Positions 37,938 through 45,851 of a DNA stretch of 64,000 nucleotides are shown piece by piece; the first letter of the stretch is position 1; each line of letters opens with the position of its first letter. The stretch lies in assembly GCA_965202735.1 (NCBI GenBank), contig OZ241844.1, positions 2,666,001 to 2,730,000 on the forward strand, read 5' to 3'. A program made the position numbers and the translations under genes. The stretch is from HK1 sp965202735 (GTDB taxonomy: Bacteria > Pseudomonadota > Gammaproteobacteria > HK1). The notes beneath the pieces are model-generated. The model had not been told where the DNA came from. It did not search any database and saw only the letters and a program-made list of their open reading frames with translations.

Positions 37938-39241
37938 TGCCCGCTGTCCTGACGCTCTGTCCAGACGATCCACCGCGGCCAGAACGGATCGTGCCCGGCC
38001 AGCACACGCTGAAGCTCCAGGTCTATCTGCTCGGGCTCTCTGAGGTTCTCCGGACATTGGAGCGTATCGCCGCGCATGTATGCCTGGGCTGCTTCGATGG
38101 CTCGCTCGGCCTCGACCGACCGCGCCTGTCGAAGTCCGAAGACGTCCGAGACCAGCCAGTTGAGCGCATCTCCCTGTGCCGCCCAGGGCACGATGTCGAG
38201 TTGCACCCGGCCGTCGCGGAAATCGAGGCGAAACAGCCGGTCGCGATCTTCGTCGAAATGCGGCTCCACCGAGGCGAGCACGAGCGGCGAGTGGGTGGCG
38301 GCGATGAGCTGCACGCTTGAGTCGCGGCCGGTCAGGCGGTCCATCACGCCGAGAATTGCAGGCACGATGGTTCGCTGCCACCGGGGATGGAGATGCGCGT
38401 CGATTTCGTCGAACAGCAGTATGATCTGCCCGGTGATCCTCCCGCCGAGTTGTTCCGCGGCGCGTACATGCTCGCTCCAGGACCATACGAGCATGTAAGC
38501 CAATCCCGCGATCCGGCGAACTGCGGATGACGCATGCACGATGGGCACCGCATCGGAGTAGTCGGTCCTGATCGAGGGAATGTCCTGTGCGTCGTCGACG
38601 GACAAGCGCAGGATCGGGCCGACCTCCCAGGGACCGCCCCGAACCGCCAGCGCGCCGACGACTTCCGCCATCCTGCGTGCGTTCTCCCCCTTCTCCCGTA
38701 TCCAGCTCGACCAGTCGTCGAGGAGTCCCTTGCAGATTTTCTTCGATCGGCCCTCGGTCGGTACGATCAGGCCGGACCAGACCTCCTGGGACGAGAAAAC
38801 GTACCCCGGGAGTCGATCCTGAATGTCGATGTTTCCCCGTTTCCTCCAGTAGTTTCGCGCGGGGTCCCAGACCGAGAAGCCGCCGTCGGCGTGTGCGTGG
38901 ATGACCAGCCCGGGGCTCCACGGCCTTCCAGATTGTCCGGTCCAGCTCTGGTTCCGGACGGAATATGTGCTCTCGTAACTCTTTCTGTTTCCGGCGTCCG
39001 TCGTCAGCGCGAAACGCAGCCTCGCCGGTTTCGCGATATCCGTCGGGCGCGCCGGATAGCCGGAGGTCAAGCGCGGATTCAGGTCGCGGGGCCATTTCCG
39101 CGTCAACGCCCACCACGCGACGTCCAGCAGGAAGCTCTTGCCGAGCCCGTTATCGCCGGCGATCAGGTTCAACCGGTGTTGCAGGTCCAGCGCCATCTCC
39201 GGCGCGGGACCGACATTCTCCAATTCAAGGCGTTCGAGCAT
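37934..39241 (-). CDS. AAA family ATPase, PtuA/OLD-like (Septu-like module)
   Basis: A 435-residue ABC/SMC-type ATPase: Walker A GDNGLGKS at 29-36, Walker B IILLFDEIDAH with the catalytic Glu, and the ATHSPLVLASV switch segment after it. Such stand-alone SMC-like ATPases recur in defence modules with HNH, TOPRIM or reverse-transcriptase partners. Here the partner is an HNH protein. I start at ATG 39241 (MLERLELENVG, the usual family opening, with CAGGGA upstream). A TTG at 39271 with GGGAG upstream, created by the duplicated leader, is possible. Confidence 0.75.
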   Translation of the reverse strand: MLERLELENVGPAPEMALDLQHRLNLIAGDNGLGKSFLLDVAWWALTRKWPRDLNPRLTSGYPARPTDIAKPARLRFALTTDAGNRKSYESTYSVRNQSWTGQSGRPWSPGLVIHAHADGGFSVWDPARNYWRKRGNIDIQDRLPGYVFSSQEVWSGLIVPTEGRSKKICKGLLDDWSSWIREKGENARRMAEVVGALAVRGGPWEVGPILRLSVDDAQDIPSIRTDYSDAVPIVHASSAVRRIAGLAYMLVWSWSEHVRAAEQLGGRITGQIILLFDEIDAHLHPRWQRTIVPAILGVMDRLTGRDSSVQLIAATHSPLVLASVEPHFDEDRDRLFRLDFRDGRVQLDIVPWAAQGDALNWLVSDVFGLRQARSVEAERAIEAAQAYMRGDTLQCPENLREPEQIDLELQRVLAGHDPFWPRWIVWTERQDSGQ

Positions 39242-39269
39242 GCGGTTCCCTGGCTGTTCTGCGTATGGC

Positions 39270-39308
39270 AAGTCCGTCTCCCGGGGCCGGGGAGGCTGAC
39301 GCCATCCT
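39270..39308. repeat. 39-bp direct repeat, copy 2
   Basis: Differs from 37324-37362 at three positions. Here the position that is ATG in the other copy reads ATA, leaving a ribosome-binding site followed by TTG, the possible alternative start of the ATPase gene. Confidence 0.85.
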
Positions 39309-39487
39309 GGAGTCCGTCAACACTATATCGATAAGGATTTGAGTGCATCGACGATGAGCGCGAAGTATCAAGGGGCGGTGGCGTTGTGCGCGGGCGCGCA
39401 CGCCGTTGTGGTTGTGGCGCCTGCGCGCCCTGTTCGGGGAGGCTGAGACGGAGCGCCCGATGGGTGCTCCGCCCCGGGGCAAGCGGA

Positions 39488-40972
39488 TCATCGCGGGGGC
39501 GCGGTCTCGGCTTCAGTCCTTCTGCGTCTGCCACGAACTGTCCCGAACATGCGCTCTCTGCGCTGCTTCGACGTCATACGAGCCTCCCCGCGCAAGCCCC
39601 AAAGGCGCAGGTCAGCGTCCACCGCACCGAGCGCAGCGCGCAGCTCTGCCTCGGCTCGCCTCATATCTCGCCGCACCTGTTCTTTACCAATTCCCGCTAG
39701 GGTGGCGATCTCCTTCACTTGGATTGGCTTGCAATCGTACACTCTCTTCGCAAGGGCGGGCTGCCGCTGGAGCCGGGTCCAGATGCCTTTGAGACGCCTA
39801 GCGTCGGATCCCGTCGCTTGGGCGACCATGGCCTTGATATTCTCGCCCAGTCCTAGCCGAAGCGACAGAAGTGCTCGATCCTTCAATTTGAGGCTGGTAC
39901 GAAAACACCGAGAAACCTGCTGTTCGGCGTATCTTTCGGCATTGGTGCGCCCGGTCGTGCACTCCGAGGCCGCGACGAGCGCGTGTGCCAGCTCCTGCTG
40001 GGCCAGGTCATCGAACGCACGGAATCGCTCCCGCGTCTTCTGAGCACGTTTGCATTGGGCCGTCAAGATGCCACAATAATGCTTTTTCGAGGATTGCTCT
40101 GTGGGGTAGGAATGCCACGCAGGTTGGCCAGCCAGCTTAAGCAGTGAGGCTTCGACACCGAAGCGTCGCGCCAGTACGAGGCTCGATCCGTGATTCTCGC
40201 GCGGAATGATCTCCGGATGGGCGTCGAGCTGGGCGAGCAGACGCTCGAACAGCTTCGCCACGCAATCGCCGAACACGTCTTCAGCGAGCGCGTGGTGCGA
40301 GCCCGCACGTTGGCGGAGTGTCGCCTCCACCCGGAGCCGCAGACCATCCACGATCGCGCCGAACAGATCGCTGACTACCCTGACATCCCGCTGTGCCGGC
40401 GCCGACAGCAACAGCTCGAAAATGTCTGGTTTCAAAGATTTTCTCAATGTGCGTCGCAGCTCCTCCTCAAGCGCGTCGTCGACAGCCCGTGCGGCTGCCG
40501 CGTCGTCCCCGCTCTGCGTGAGTGCCTCCCAGCACGCGATGGCCGCCGCCTTTTGGAGTGCGGGTACAGGCTTGGAGAGCTCAGCACAAATTCTGCGGCT
40601 CTGCTCGTGCCCCATCGCTTCGAGCCCCGCCTGCATGTCCGCCACGGCGGCGTCGAGCCCGGGATCCGGCGCGTCGGTGCCGGATAGGTCCGGGGTTCGG
40701 CCCAGAGCCGTGATCCGCCGGCGTGCGGCCTCGACAATCCCGTTCCGCACGGTTTCGTTCGCCGCGTTCGGGCCGAGAGCGGCGACCAGCCGGAGTGCCG
40801 CTTCGCGTGTTCGCTTCCCGTCGGCCGCAGCGCCGATGTCCAGTGCATGCGCGAGCTCCGAGTAGACCAGCGCTTTCATCTCCCCGAGTGCAGCACTCCA
40901 CGGCTTGCCTTCGACGAGGCTCCAAAAGGAGTGCTCTAGCTGCGACCGACGAATTTCGTTCAAATCGTTCAT
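39488..40972 (-). CDS. Sigma-70-like protein with N-terminal extension (uncertain)
   Basis: A 494-residue protein I do not recognise as a whole. The middle (LAEDVFGDCVAKLFERLLAQ) resembles sigma region 2, and the C-terminal part resembles region 4: LLSLRLGLGENIKAMV, then VKEIATLAGIGKEQVRRDMR, a helix-turn-helix. The first ~200 residues are helical and alanine-rich with no known domain. If it is a sigma factor it is much longer than ECF sigmas. Upstream on the same strand are a small secreted protein and a TPR-like protein, and divergent from them two more small secreted proteins, so it may control them. The start is ATG 40972. Confidence 0.45.
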   Translation of the reverse strand: MNDLNEIRRSQLEHSFWSLVEGKPWSAALGEMKALVYSELAHALDIGAAADGKRTREAALRLVAALGPNAANETVRNGIVEAARRRITALGRTPDLSGTDAPDPGLDAAVADMQAGLEAMGHEQSRRICAELSKPVPALQKAAAIACWEALTQSGDDAAAARAVDDALEEELRRTLRKSLKPDIFELLLSAPAQRDVRVVSDLFGAIVDGLRLRVEATLRQRAGSHHALAEDVFGDCVAKLFERLLAQLDAHPEIIPRENHGSSLVLARRFGVEASLLKLAGQPAWHSYPTEQSSKKHYCGILTAQCKRAQKTRERFRAFDDLAQQELAHALVAASECTTGRTNAERYAEQQVSRCFRTSLKLKDRALLSLRLGLGENIKAMVAQATGSDARRLKGIWTRLQRQPALAKRVYDCKPIQVKEIATLAGIGKEQVRRDMRRAEAELRAALGAVDADLRLWGLRGEARMTSKQRRERMFGTVRGRRRRTEAETAPPR

Positions 40973-40995
40973 AGTAGGATCTCCGAGGGGAGCAT

Positions 40996-41130
40996 TCAAA
41001 GCAGGTGCGTCGGGCCGCACTGCGCCGCGCTTCTGCATCCCTGCGCGGTGGCCTGCTGCTCGAGTCCTGTGATCGTCGACGCGGCAATTGCAATCACCAG
41101 GATCGCCAAGATAATTTTGAGTACCTTCAT
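40996..41130 (-). CDS. Small exported or membrane-anchored peptide, 44 aa
   Basis: ATG at 41130 is preceded by GGGAGG seven bases upstream, a strong ribosome-binding site. The product starts MKVLKIILAILVIAIAAST, a signal or membrane segment, and ends in a short Cys-containing tail (two Cys). It sits 23 bases before the sigma-like gene and about 24 after the TPR-like gene, in the same direction. No known family recognised. The site and hydrophobic profile make it a credible gene. Confidence 0.6.
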   Translation of the reverse strand: MKVLKIILAILVIAIAASTITGLEQQATAQGCRSAAQCGPTHLL

Positions 41131-41154
41131 GGTCTTCCTCCCTGTGTCCTGTGT

Positions 41155-41817
41155 CTACTTCGTGGATGTGGACTCCGCCTCGCGGCGGAGCTCCGCCCGC
41201 AGCGCCTCGACGCTCACCCCGAGCGTCCGCTCGAAGAACGCGCCATCCTCGCGTGCCCGCAGCGCGGCATAGTCTCCATCGAGGGCCAGATAGCGCGCAA
41301 TGGGGGTGGTGCGCCAATCTCGCCACCGTTGGGGAATGTCTACAAGCAGGTGCTCGACGCGCGTCTCGTCGCCCGGGCCCTGCCGGCGCTCACGCACGAC
41401 GATTTCGGCGAGCGGCACCGACCAAAGGTGCGGGACTACCGCGCGAGCAGCGTCGCACGCCGCGAGTGCCTCCTCGTGACGCGCGAGCAGGCTCAGCGCC
41501 AGTGCCCTGTTGACCCCGACTTTCGCCAGATCCTCGGCTAATACTCGCCAAGCTTCATCGAGCGCGCCGACGGCCGCGGAATACTCGTCGAGGGCGAGGT
41601 GTGCGAGTCCCAGCAGGACGAGCGCCTTCGGGTCTCGTGACGCGTGCTCCGCGCGCTCCATGCGCTCGACCACTTCCGCGTATGCCCCCGACTCGAACCG
41701 GGCGCTCGCTTCGGCCAGCGTGGCGTCGTCGACCCGTGCGCCGCGCCCCGGCTGGGTGTGTGCGCTCGCCTCCCATTTCATCTTCGCGATGCGCTGCTCG
41801 AAAGAGACGTTGATCAC
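41155..41817 (-). CDS. TPR-like protein of unknown function
   Basis: A 220-residue protein dominated by TPR-like helical pairs (SGAYAEVVERMERAEHAS, LGLAHLALDEYSAAVGALDE, ALSLLARHEEALAACDAARA). No signal peptide. Start taken at GTG 41817 (product MINVSFEQ) because GAGGA precedes it. The ORF extends further upstream but without a credible start. Likely a scaffold or partner for the neighbouring sigma-like protein; inferred from position only. Confidence 0.6.
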   Translation of the reverse strand: MINVSFEQRIAKMKWEASAHTQPGRGARVDDATLAEASARFESGAYAEVVERMERAEHASRDPKALVLLGLAHLALDEYSAAVGALDEAWRVLAEDLAKVGVNRALALSLLARHEEALAACDAARAVVPHLWSVPLAEIVVRERRQGPGDETRVEHLLVDIPQRWRDWRTTPIARYLALDGDYAALRAREDGAFFERTLGVSVEALRAELRREAESTSTK

Positions 41818-42109
41818 TCCCGTCCTCCTCGTGTGGCTGCCTCTGTTCCTATTTTTAGAGCTCCGCGCCGGATCCCACCCATCGTGACATAACATTCTGT
41901 TCTGTAAAGGAAATCCGATCTCCGGCTCCGGGTCGACCGAATCCGTGCGTCGTGTACGCATGCCCTCCCCCGCGCGTTTCCGCCCCGGCAGCGCGACCGG
42001 TGCGGCACGGGGCGCGGGAGGTGGGATCCGGCCGGGTCCGGCAAATGAACGCATACCTGCCCCGGCACGCTACGGGCAGCTCTTCACACTCTCAAGGAGG
42101 CACACCCTC
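41818..42109. promoter_or_regulatory. Divergent promoter region (inferred)
   Basis: Lies between the TPR-like gene (minus) and a small secreted protein gene (plus). It includes a lower-GC stretch around 41840-41920 (TATTTTTAGAGCTC, TAACATTCTGTTCTGTAAAG) unlike the surrounding sequence, where promoters would be expected. I cannot fix -10/-35 boxes with confidence. Confidence 0.4.
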
Positions 42110-42382
42110 ATGCGAAGAAGCAGTAGAAAGGGTTCGGTGGCCGCGGCGTTCGTCGCCGCCCTCGTGCTCGCCACCGGTTCGGGTCAGGCAGCGGCCGGCC
42201 CGGCGCTCTGCGTCGGTACCGCCTCCGTGGCGGCGGCAGGTTGGCTGGCGTACGGTCTATTCAAGCTGTTCACGGCACCTGTCACCGTTTGGACTACCCC
42301 AGCGGAGATAGCTCCACTCGTTGCCGCTGGCGGCGCGACGGTCGAAGCGGTAACCGCCGCGTGTGCGGCACCGACGCCGTGA
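42110..42382 (+). CDS. Small exported protein, 90 aa
   Basis: ATG 42110 follows AAGGAGG by nine bases, a near-perfect ribosome-binding site. The product has a basic start, a signal peptide (VAAAFVAALVLATGSGQAAA) and a second hydrophobic stretch (VAAAGWLAYGLFKLFTAPV), and ends CAAPTP. No family recognised. It shares build, leader strength and a PAPTP/AAPTP-type ending with the next gene, suggesting a related pair. Confidence 0.62.
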   Translation: MRRSSRKGSVAAAFVAALVLATGSGQAAAGPALCVGTASVAAAGWLAYGLFKLFTAPVTVWTTPAEIAPLVAAGGATVEAVTAACAAPTP

Positions 42383-42456
42383 AGTTCAATGTCTGTGCCC
42401 GCCCCGACGACCACGTCGGGGCGGTGCGATCTCACTCTCCCAAGGAGAAATGTCTC

Positions 42457-42777
42457 ATGTCGTTCGTGAAGATCCCAGGTGCTTGTGCTCGCTCTCTCTT
42501 CCTCGCTGCTCTTGTGGTTGCGGCGCTCATGCCCTTCGCTGCGCATGCCCGACAGGTCCCCGAGCGTGCGGTCGAGCCGCTGCTGGCTCCCTACGTCGCG
42601 ACGGAGCGATCCTGCCTGTCTGGGCTCGTCAAGGTCTCTACGGTGTGGGACGTGTTCGAGCGCGCTGTCTTCCCCTTGAGGCTTCCCGCTTTGGGACGCT
42701 TCTTCGTTCGGTGCGTGCCTCGAATTCTCCCCCCCTCACCCTTCGATCTGAGACTGCTGCCGGCGCCAACGCCATAG
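42457..42777 (+). CDS. Small exported protein, 106 aa
   Basis: ATG 42457 is nine bases after AAGGAG. The product has a signal peptide (LFLAALVVAALMPFAAHA) followed by about 74 residues with two cysteines and a proline-rich end (LLPAPTP). No family recognised. An ATG at 42450 in another frame is too close to the ribosome-binding site. Its stop lies in the left arm-loop boundary of a perfect hairpin. Confidence 0.6.
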   Translation: MSFVKIPGACARSLFLAALVVAALMPFAAHARQVPERAVEPLLAPYVATERSCLSGLVKVSTVWDVFERAVFPLRLPALGRFFVRCVPRILPPSPFDLRLLPAPTP

Positions 42778-42789
42778 GGCGTTGGCGCC
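42762..42789 (+). terminator. Perfect 12-bp hairpin at the 3' end of the small exported-protein gene
   Basis: GGCGCCAACGCC, loop ATAG, then GGCGTTGGCGCC: a 12-bp perfect stem. The loop contains the stop codon TAG. No T-run follows, so a classic Rho-independent terminator is not proved; an mRNA-end stabiliser is possible. Confidence 0.6.
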
Positions 42790-43009
42790 ATGGACCTGCC
42801 GGGCCGACGTGGCAGGCGCGTGCGAGTGTCTGCCGGCGGGGAGTGCCGCGAGTGCGCCGCTCGCAGGTCATTCCGGCGCCGCCCCGCCATCGACCTGGCC
42901 GGGCCCGCCGGCCGGCCGGGCCGATCGTCCGGGGCAATCGCCCGGATGGCCGGCGTCCGGGGACTCCGGCACCGGACCGGTCTTCGGTCGGCGTGCCGAC
43001 CGGCCCGGA

Positions 43010-43558
43010 TCAGGCCGCCTCGTCGAGGCGGGAGTCCAGCACCCGCACCTGCTGCGGCGCGTCGATGGTGCGCACGATGTCGAGCCCGTTGTACGACTGC
43101 ACGTCGAAGAACTGCAGGACGTAGTCGACCGCCTTCTCGGGGTCGAAGTCCTTGCACGAGTAGGCGTCGAAGGAGAAGAAGTTCTCCTCGGTCCACGTGT
43201 GGATGGCGGCGTGCGACTCCAGCCACACCGTCACCCCGGAGATGCCCGCTTCCTCGTTCTGCCGCTTGGCCAGAAGCTGCTCCATCGCGCCGACGGCGTT
43301 CGCCTGTATGCCTTCGGCCTTGAGCGATTCCACGAAGCGGCTCAGCTCGTTGCCCGCGAACGGAAAGCGGGCCACCAGCGGCGGGTAGACCAAGGTCATG
43401 TCGATCGCCATCGAGAGACCCTCGAGCATGTGGTAGATGACGGTGGTCTCGCTGATGCCGCGCGGGGTGGAGGTCTGGACGTCGAGCAGGATGTGCCGCC
43501 CGACGAAACCCTCGGCGCCCGTGAGGTCCTGAACCGTGTCGACAACTTCGATGCTCAT
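43010..43558 (-). CDS. speD: S-adenosylmethionine decarboxylase, prokaryotic type
   Basis: A 182-residue AdoMet decarboxylase, which makes decarboxylated AdoMet for spermidine synthesis. GVTVWLESHAAIHTWTEEN contains the Glu-Ser-His where the proenzyme self-cleaves and the Ser becomes the pyruvoyl group. FFSFDAYSCKDFDPEKAV carries the catalytic Cys. It is longer than the ~120-residue type 1B enzymes because of a longer N-terminal region. It stands alone; no spermidine synthase is adjacent. Confidence 0.85.
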   Translation of the reverse strand: MSIEVVDTVQDLTGAEGFVGRHILLDVQTSTPRGISETTVIYHMLEGLSMAIDMTLVYPPLVARFPFAGNELSRFVESLKAEGIQANAVGAMEQLLAKRQNEEAGISGVTVWLESHAAIHTWTEENFFSFDAYSCKDFDPEKAVDYVLQFFDVQSYNGLDIVRTIDAPQQVRVLDSRLDEAA

Positions 43559-43660
43559 GTCCGCCTCCGCGCCGATGCGCGCCCGGATGCCTGCCGGAAA
43601 AAGGGCGCAAGGGTACCTGACCGCCGCGTCGCGCGGGTAAAGACACCCTTGGGCTTCCAG

Positions 43661-43688
43661 CGATTCCCGCCAATGCCCGGAGAGGCCG
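43661..43688 (-). repeat. Partial family B repeat, inverted
   Basis: CGATTCCCGCCAATGCCCGG followed by AGAGGCCG is the reverse complement of the family B right half. Only about 28 bases remain. Confidence 0.6.
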
Positions 43689-43727
43689 CCGGCCCCCTTT
43701 CAGCCTCGAATGGGCAAGGAGCCGCAG

Positions 43728-44774
43728 TCAGCCCCGCCCGACGACCTCCCGCAGGGCCCGGGCCGCTTCCTCGACCCCGGCGGCGTCGACGTCGAGGTGG
43801 GTGACGGCGCGCATCCGGTGCCCGGACATCGGGCCGATGCGCACGCCGTGCGCAAGCAGCCGGTCCGAGACCTGGCCTGCGGTGAGTCCGGTGCCGGCCA
43901 CGTCGAACCAGACCATGTTCGTCTCGACGGCATCGGGGTCGACCCCGATGCCGTCGACCCGGGCGATGAGCCGCGCGAAGCGCTTCGCGTTGTCGTGGTC
44001 CTCGGCGAGCCGCTCGACGTTGTGCTTCAGCGCGTACACCCCGGCCGCGGCGATGATGCCCGCCTGGCGCATCGCGCCGCCGAACTGGTGCTTGTGCCGC
44101 AACGCCTGCGCGATGAATTCGCGGGAGCCCGCGAGCACCCCGCCGACCGGCGCCCCGAGCCCCTTGCTCATGTCGATCCACACCGAGTCGTAGCCGCGCG
44201 CGACCCTCGCCGCCGGCACCCCGGAAGCCACCACCGCGTTCATCAGCCGCGCGCCGTCCATGTGGGTGGAGAGCCCGTGCCCGTGGGCGACGCGGGCAAT
44301 CTCGTCCAGGTCATCGACGCTCCACACCGCGCCGCCGCCGAGGTTGGTGGTGTTCTCGACCGAGACCAGGCGCGAGCGCTGGAAGTGCGGGCCGTCGTCG
44401 CGGATCGCGGACCGCACCTGGCCGGCGGTGAACATCCCCCGATCGCCGGGCAGCAAGCGCAGCATCACCCCCGAGAGCGCGGCCGGGGCGCCGCCCTCGA
44501 AGTGCAGGGCATGGCTGGTCTCGTGCAGGATGATCTCGTCGCCGGGCTGCGTGTGGGTGCGGTACGCGATCTCGTTGCACATCGTCCCCGAGGGCAGGAA
44601 CAGCGCCGCTTCCTTGCCGAGCAGGTCCGCGACCATGGAGCAGAGCTCGCGCACCGTCGGGTCCTCGTCGCGCTGCTCGTCGCCCACCTCGGCGTTCGCC
44701 ATGGCTTCGCGCATCGCCCGCGAGGGGCGGGTCTGGGTGTCGCTGTAGAGGTCGATCCCCGGCCGCTCGTTCAT
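43728..44774 (-). CDS. Low-specificity L-threonine aldolase
   Basis: A 348-residue PLP enzyme that splits threonine or allo-threonine into glycine and acetaldehyde. DLYSDTQTRPSRAMREAM is the family opening, HMDGARLMNAVVASG the cofactor pocket, and the PLP lysine is in WIDMSKGLGAPVGG. Start ATG 44774 (MNERPG), with GGGAG about ten bases upstream; the longer open frame adds unrelated residues. Confidence 0.9.
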   Translation of the reverse strand: MNERPGIDLYSDTQTRPSRAMREAMANAEVGDEQRDEDPTVRELCSMVADLLGKEAALFLPSGTMCNEIAYRTHTQPGDEIILHETSHALHFEGGAPAALSGVMLRLLPGDRGMFTAGQVRSAIRDDGPHFQRSRLVSVENTTNLGGGAVWSVDDLDEIARVAHGHGLSTHMDGARLMNAVVASGVPAARVARGYDSVWIDMSKGLGAPVGGVLAGSREFIAQALRHKHQFGGAMRQAGIIAAAGVYALKHNVERLAEDHDNAKRFARLIARVDGIGVDPDAVETNMVWFDVAGTGLTAGQVSDRLLAHGVRIGPMSGHRMRAVTHLDVDAAGVEEAARALREVVGRG

Positions 44775-44937
44775 CTCCTCATCACTCCCTCGTGCTCCAC
44801 CGATCCTGGAAGACGCCGCGTTCGCTACGACACGGCAATTCCCGCTGGGAATGGCGAGTCCGTATTCCATCGGGGTGCTCCGAAGAGAATCTCGTAGCTT
44901 GATCGAGGCTTCCGGCGTTGAGTCGGGAAGCTCCGAG

Positions 44938-45849
44938 TCAGAACCATCCGCGCTCGAGGACTCTCCGATCATCTTCGTTGTCTCCCAGCAACCGTTCCAC
45001 GTGAGACAGAAAGCGCCGGAATGCGTTCGGGGCGAATGGATGTTCGGTCAGGTGCCGTACGAATGCAGCTCGGTTTTCAGCTCGCCCGGCCAGTGTGGCG
45101 AACTGTCCACGCACATCCGTCCGCAGGCGCCGTGCCTTTCTCAGCACGATGACCTCCTCAATCGCAGTGGCGGCACTGCTGATCGGGACCATGTCCAACC
45201 ACTCGCACAGCAGGAAATACCGTGATCCCGGCAGTGCAATCTTCAGGTCGTGGGCAGTCGCGTTCGCCTCCTGGAACATCGTCTTGTCGAGGTTTGTCTT
45301 GATCTCTGCGGCGACGTATGCGAGATGGGTGCTCGCTTCTCGATATTCTCTGAAGTCCCGGCGGTGCGATGTCTTGAGATACAACGGACGAGCCAGCACG
45401 AAATCATGATCCTTCGACCTCACGGCCATGCCCCCGCCGCGCGTCATGCTCCGCAAGTCCGAATCGAAGCGAAGTTGCGCAAATGCGTTTGCCGGTCCGA
45501 CAATCAACTGGCGCTCCGCAAGGCAATCGGATAATACGCGCCTGACCAGCCACGGCATGAATTCTTCGAGGATCGTGTTGTCGAGCTTGAGCTGTCCCTT
45601 CTGGCGATACAGGAAATCGTCCTTGCTGTCGAAAACCAGATCCAGATCAACCGACCGCTTGTAGTGGTTGAGCGCCTTGACCATGGGTTCGACGAGATTC
45701 TCTCCTGCGCCCCCGGTTCCGCCGAGTTCCTCGATCCACGCCTCGTATCTCTCGATCGCGGCAAGGACTTCGGGTCGATCAACTGCGGGCAGCTTTCTGT
45801 TTCCGAGGAGTGCCCGGAGCTTGTCCCCATGGGGAGCCGGAAAGTTCAT
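44938..45849 (-). CDS. Type II restriction endonuclease, possibly Bpu10I-like
   Basis: A 303-residue protein encoded just downstream of a DNA methyltransferase. A PD-(D/E)xK-type core is visible: HDFVLARPLYLKTSH, then AYVAAEIKTNLDKTMFQEA with Glu182 and Lys184. The EIKTNLDKTMFQEA stretch recalls Bpu10I-family enzymes, so recognition could be an asymmetric site. I cannot verify the specificity. Two bases separate it from the methylase gene, so they form one unit. Confidence 0.7.
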   Translation of the reverse strand: MNFPAPHGDKLRALLGNRKLPAVDRPEVLAAIERYEAWIEELGGTGGAGENLVEPMVKALNHYKRSVDLDLVFDSKDDFLYRQKGQLKLDNTILEEFMPWLVRRVLSDCLAERQLIVGPANAFAQLRFDSDLRSMTRGGGMAVRSKDHDFVLARPLYLKTSHRRDFREYREASTHLAYVAAEIKTNLDKTMFQEANATAHDLKIALPGSRYFLLCEWLDMVPISSAATAIEEVIVLRKARRLRTDVRGQFATLAGRAENRAAFVRHLTEHPFAPNAFRRFLSHVERLLGDNEDDRRVLERGWF

Positions 45850-45851
45850 TG

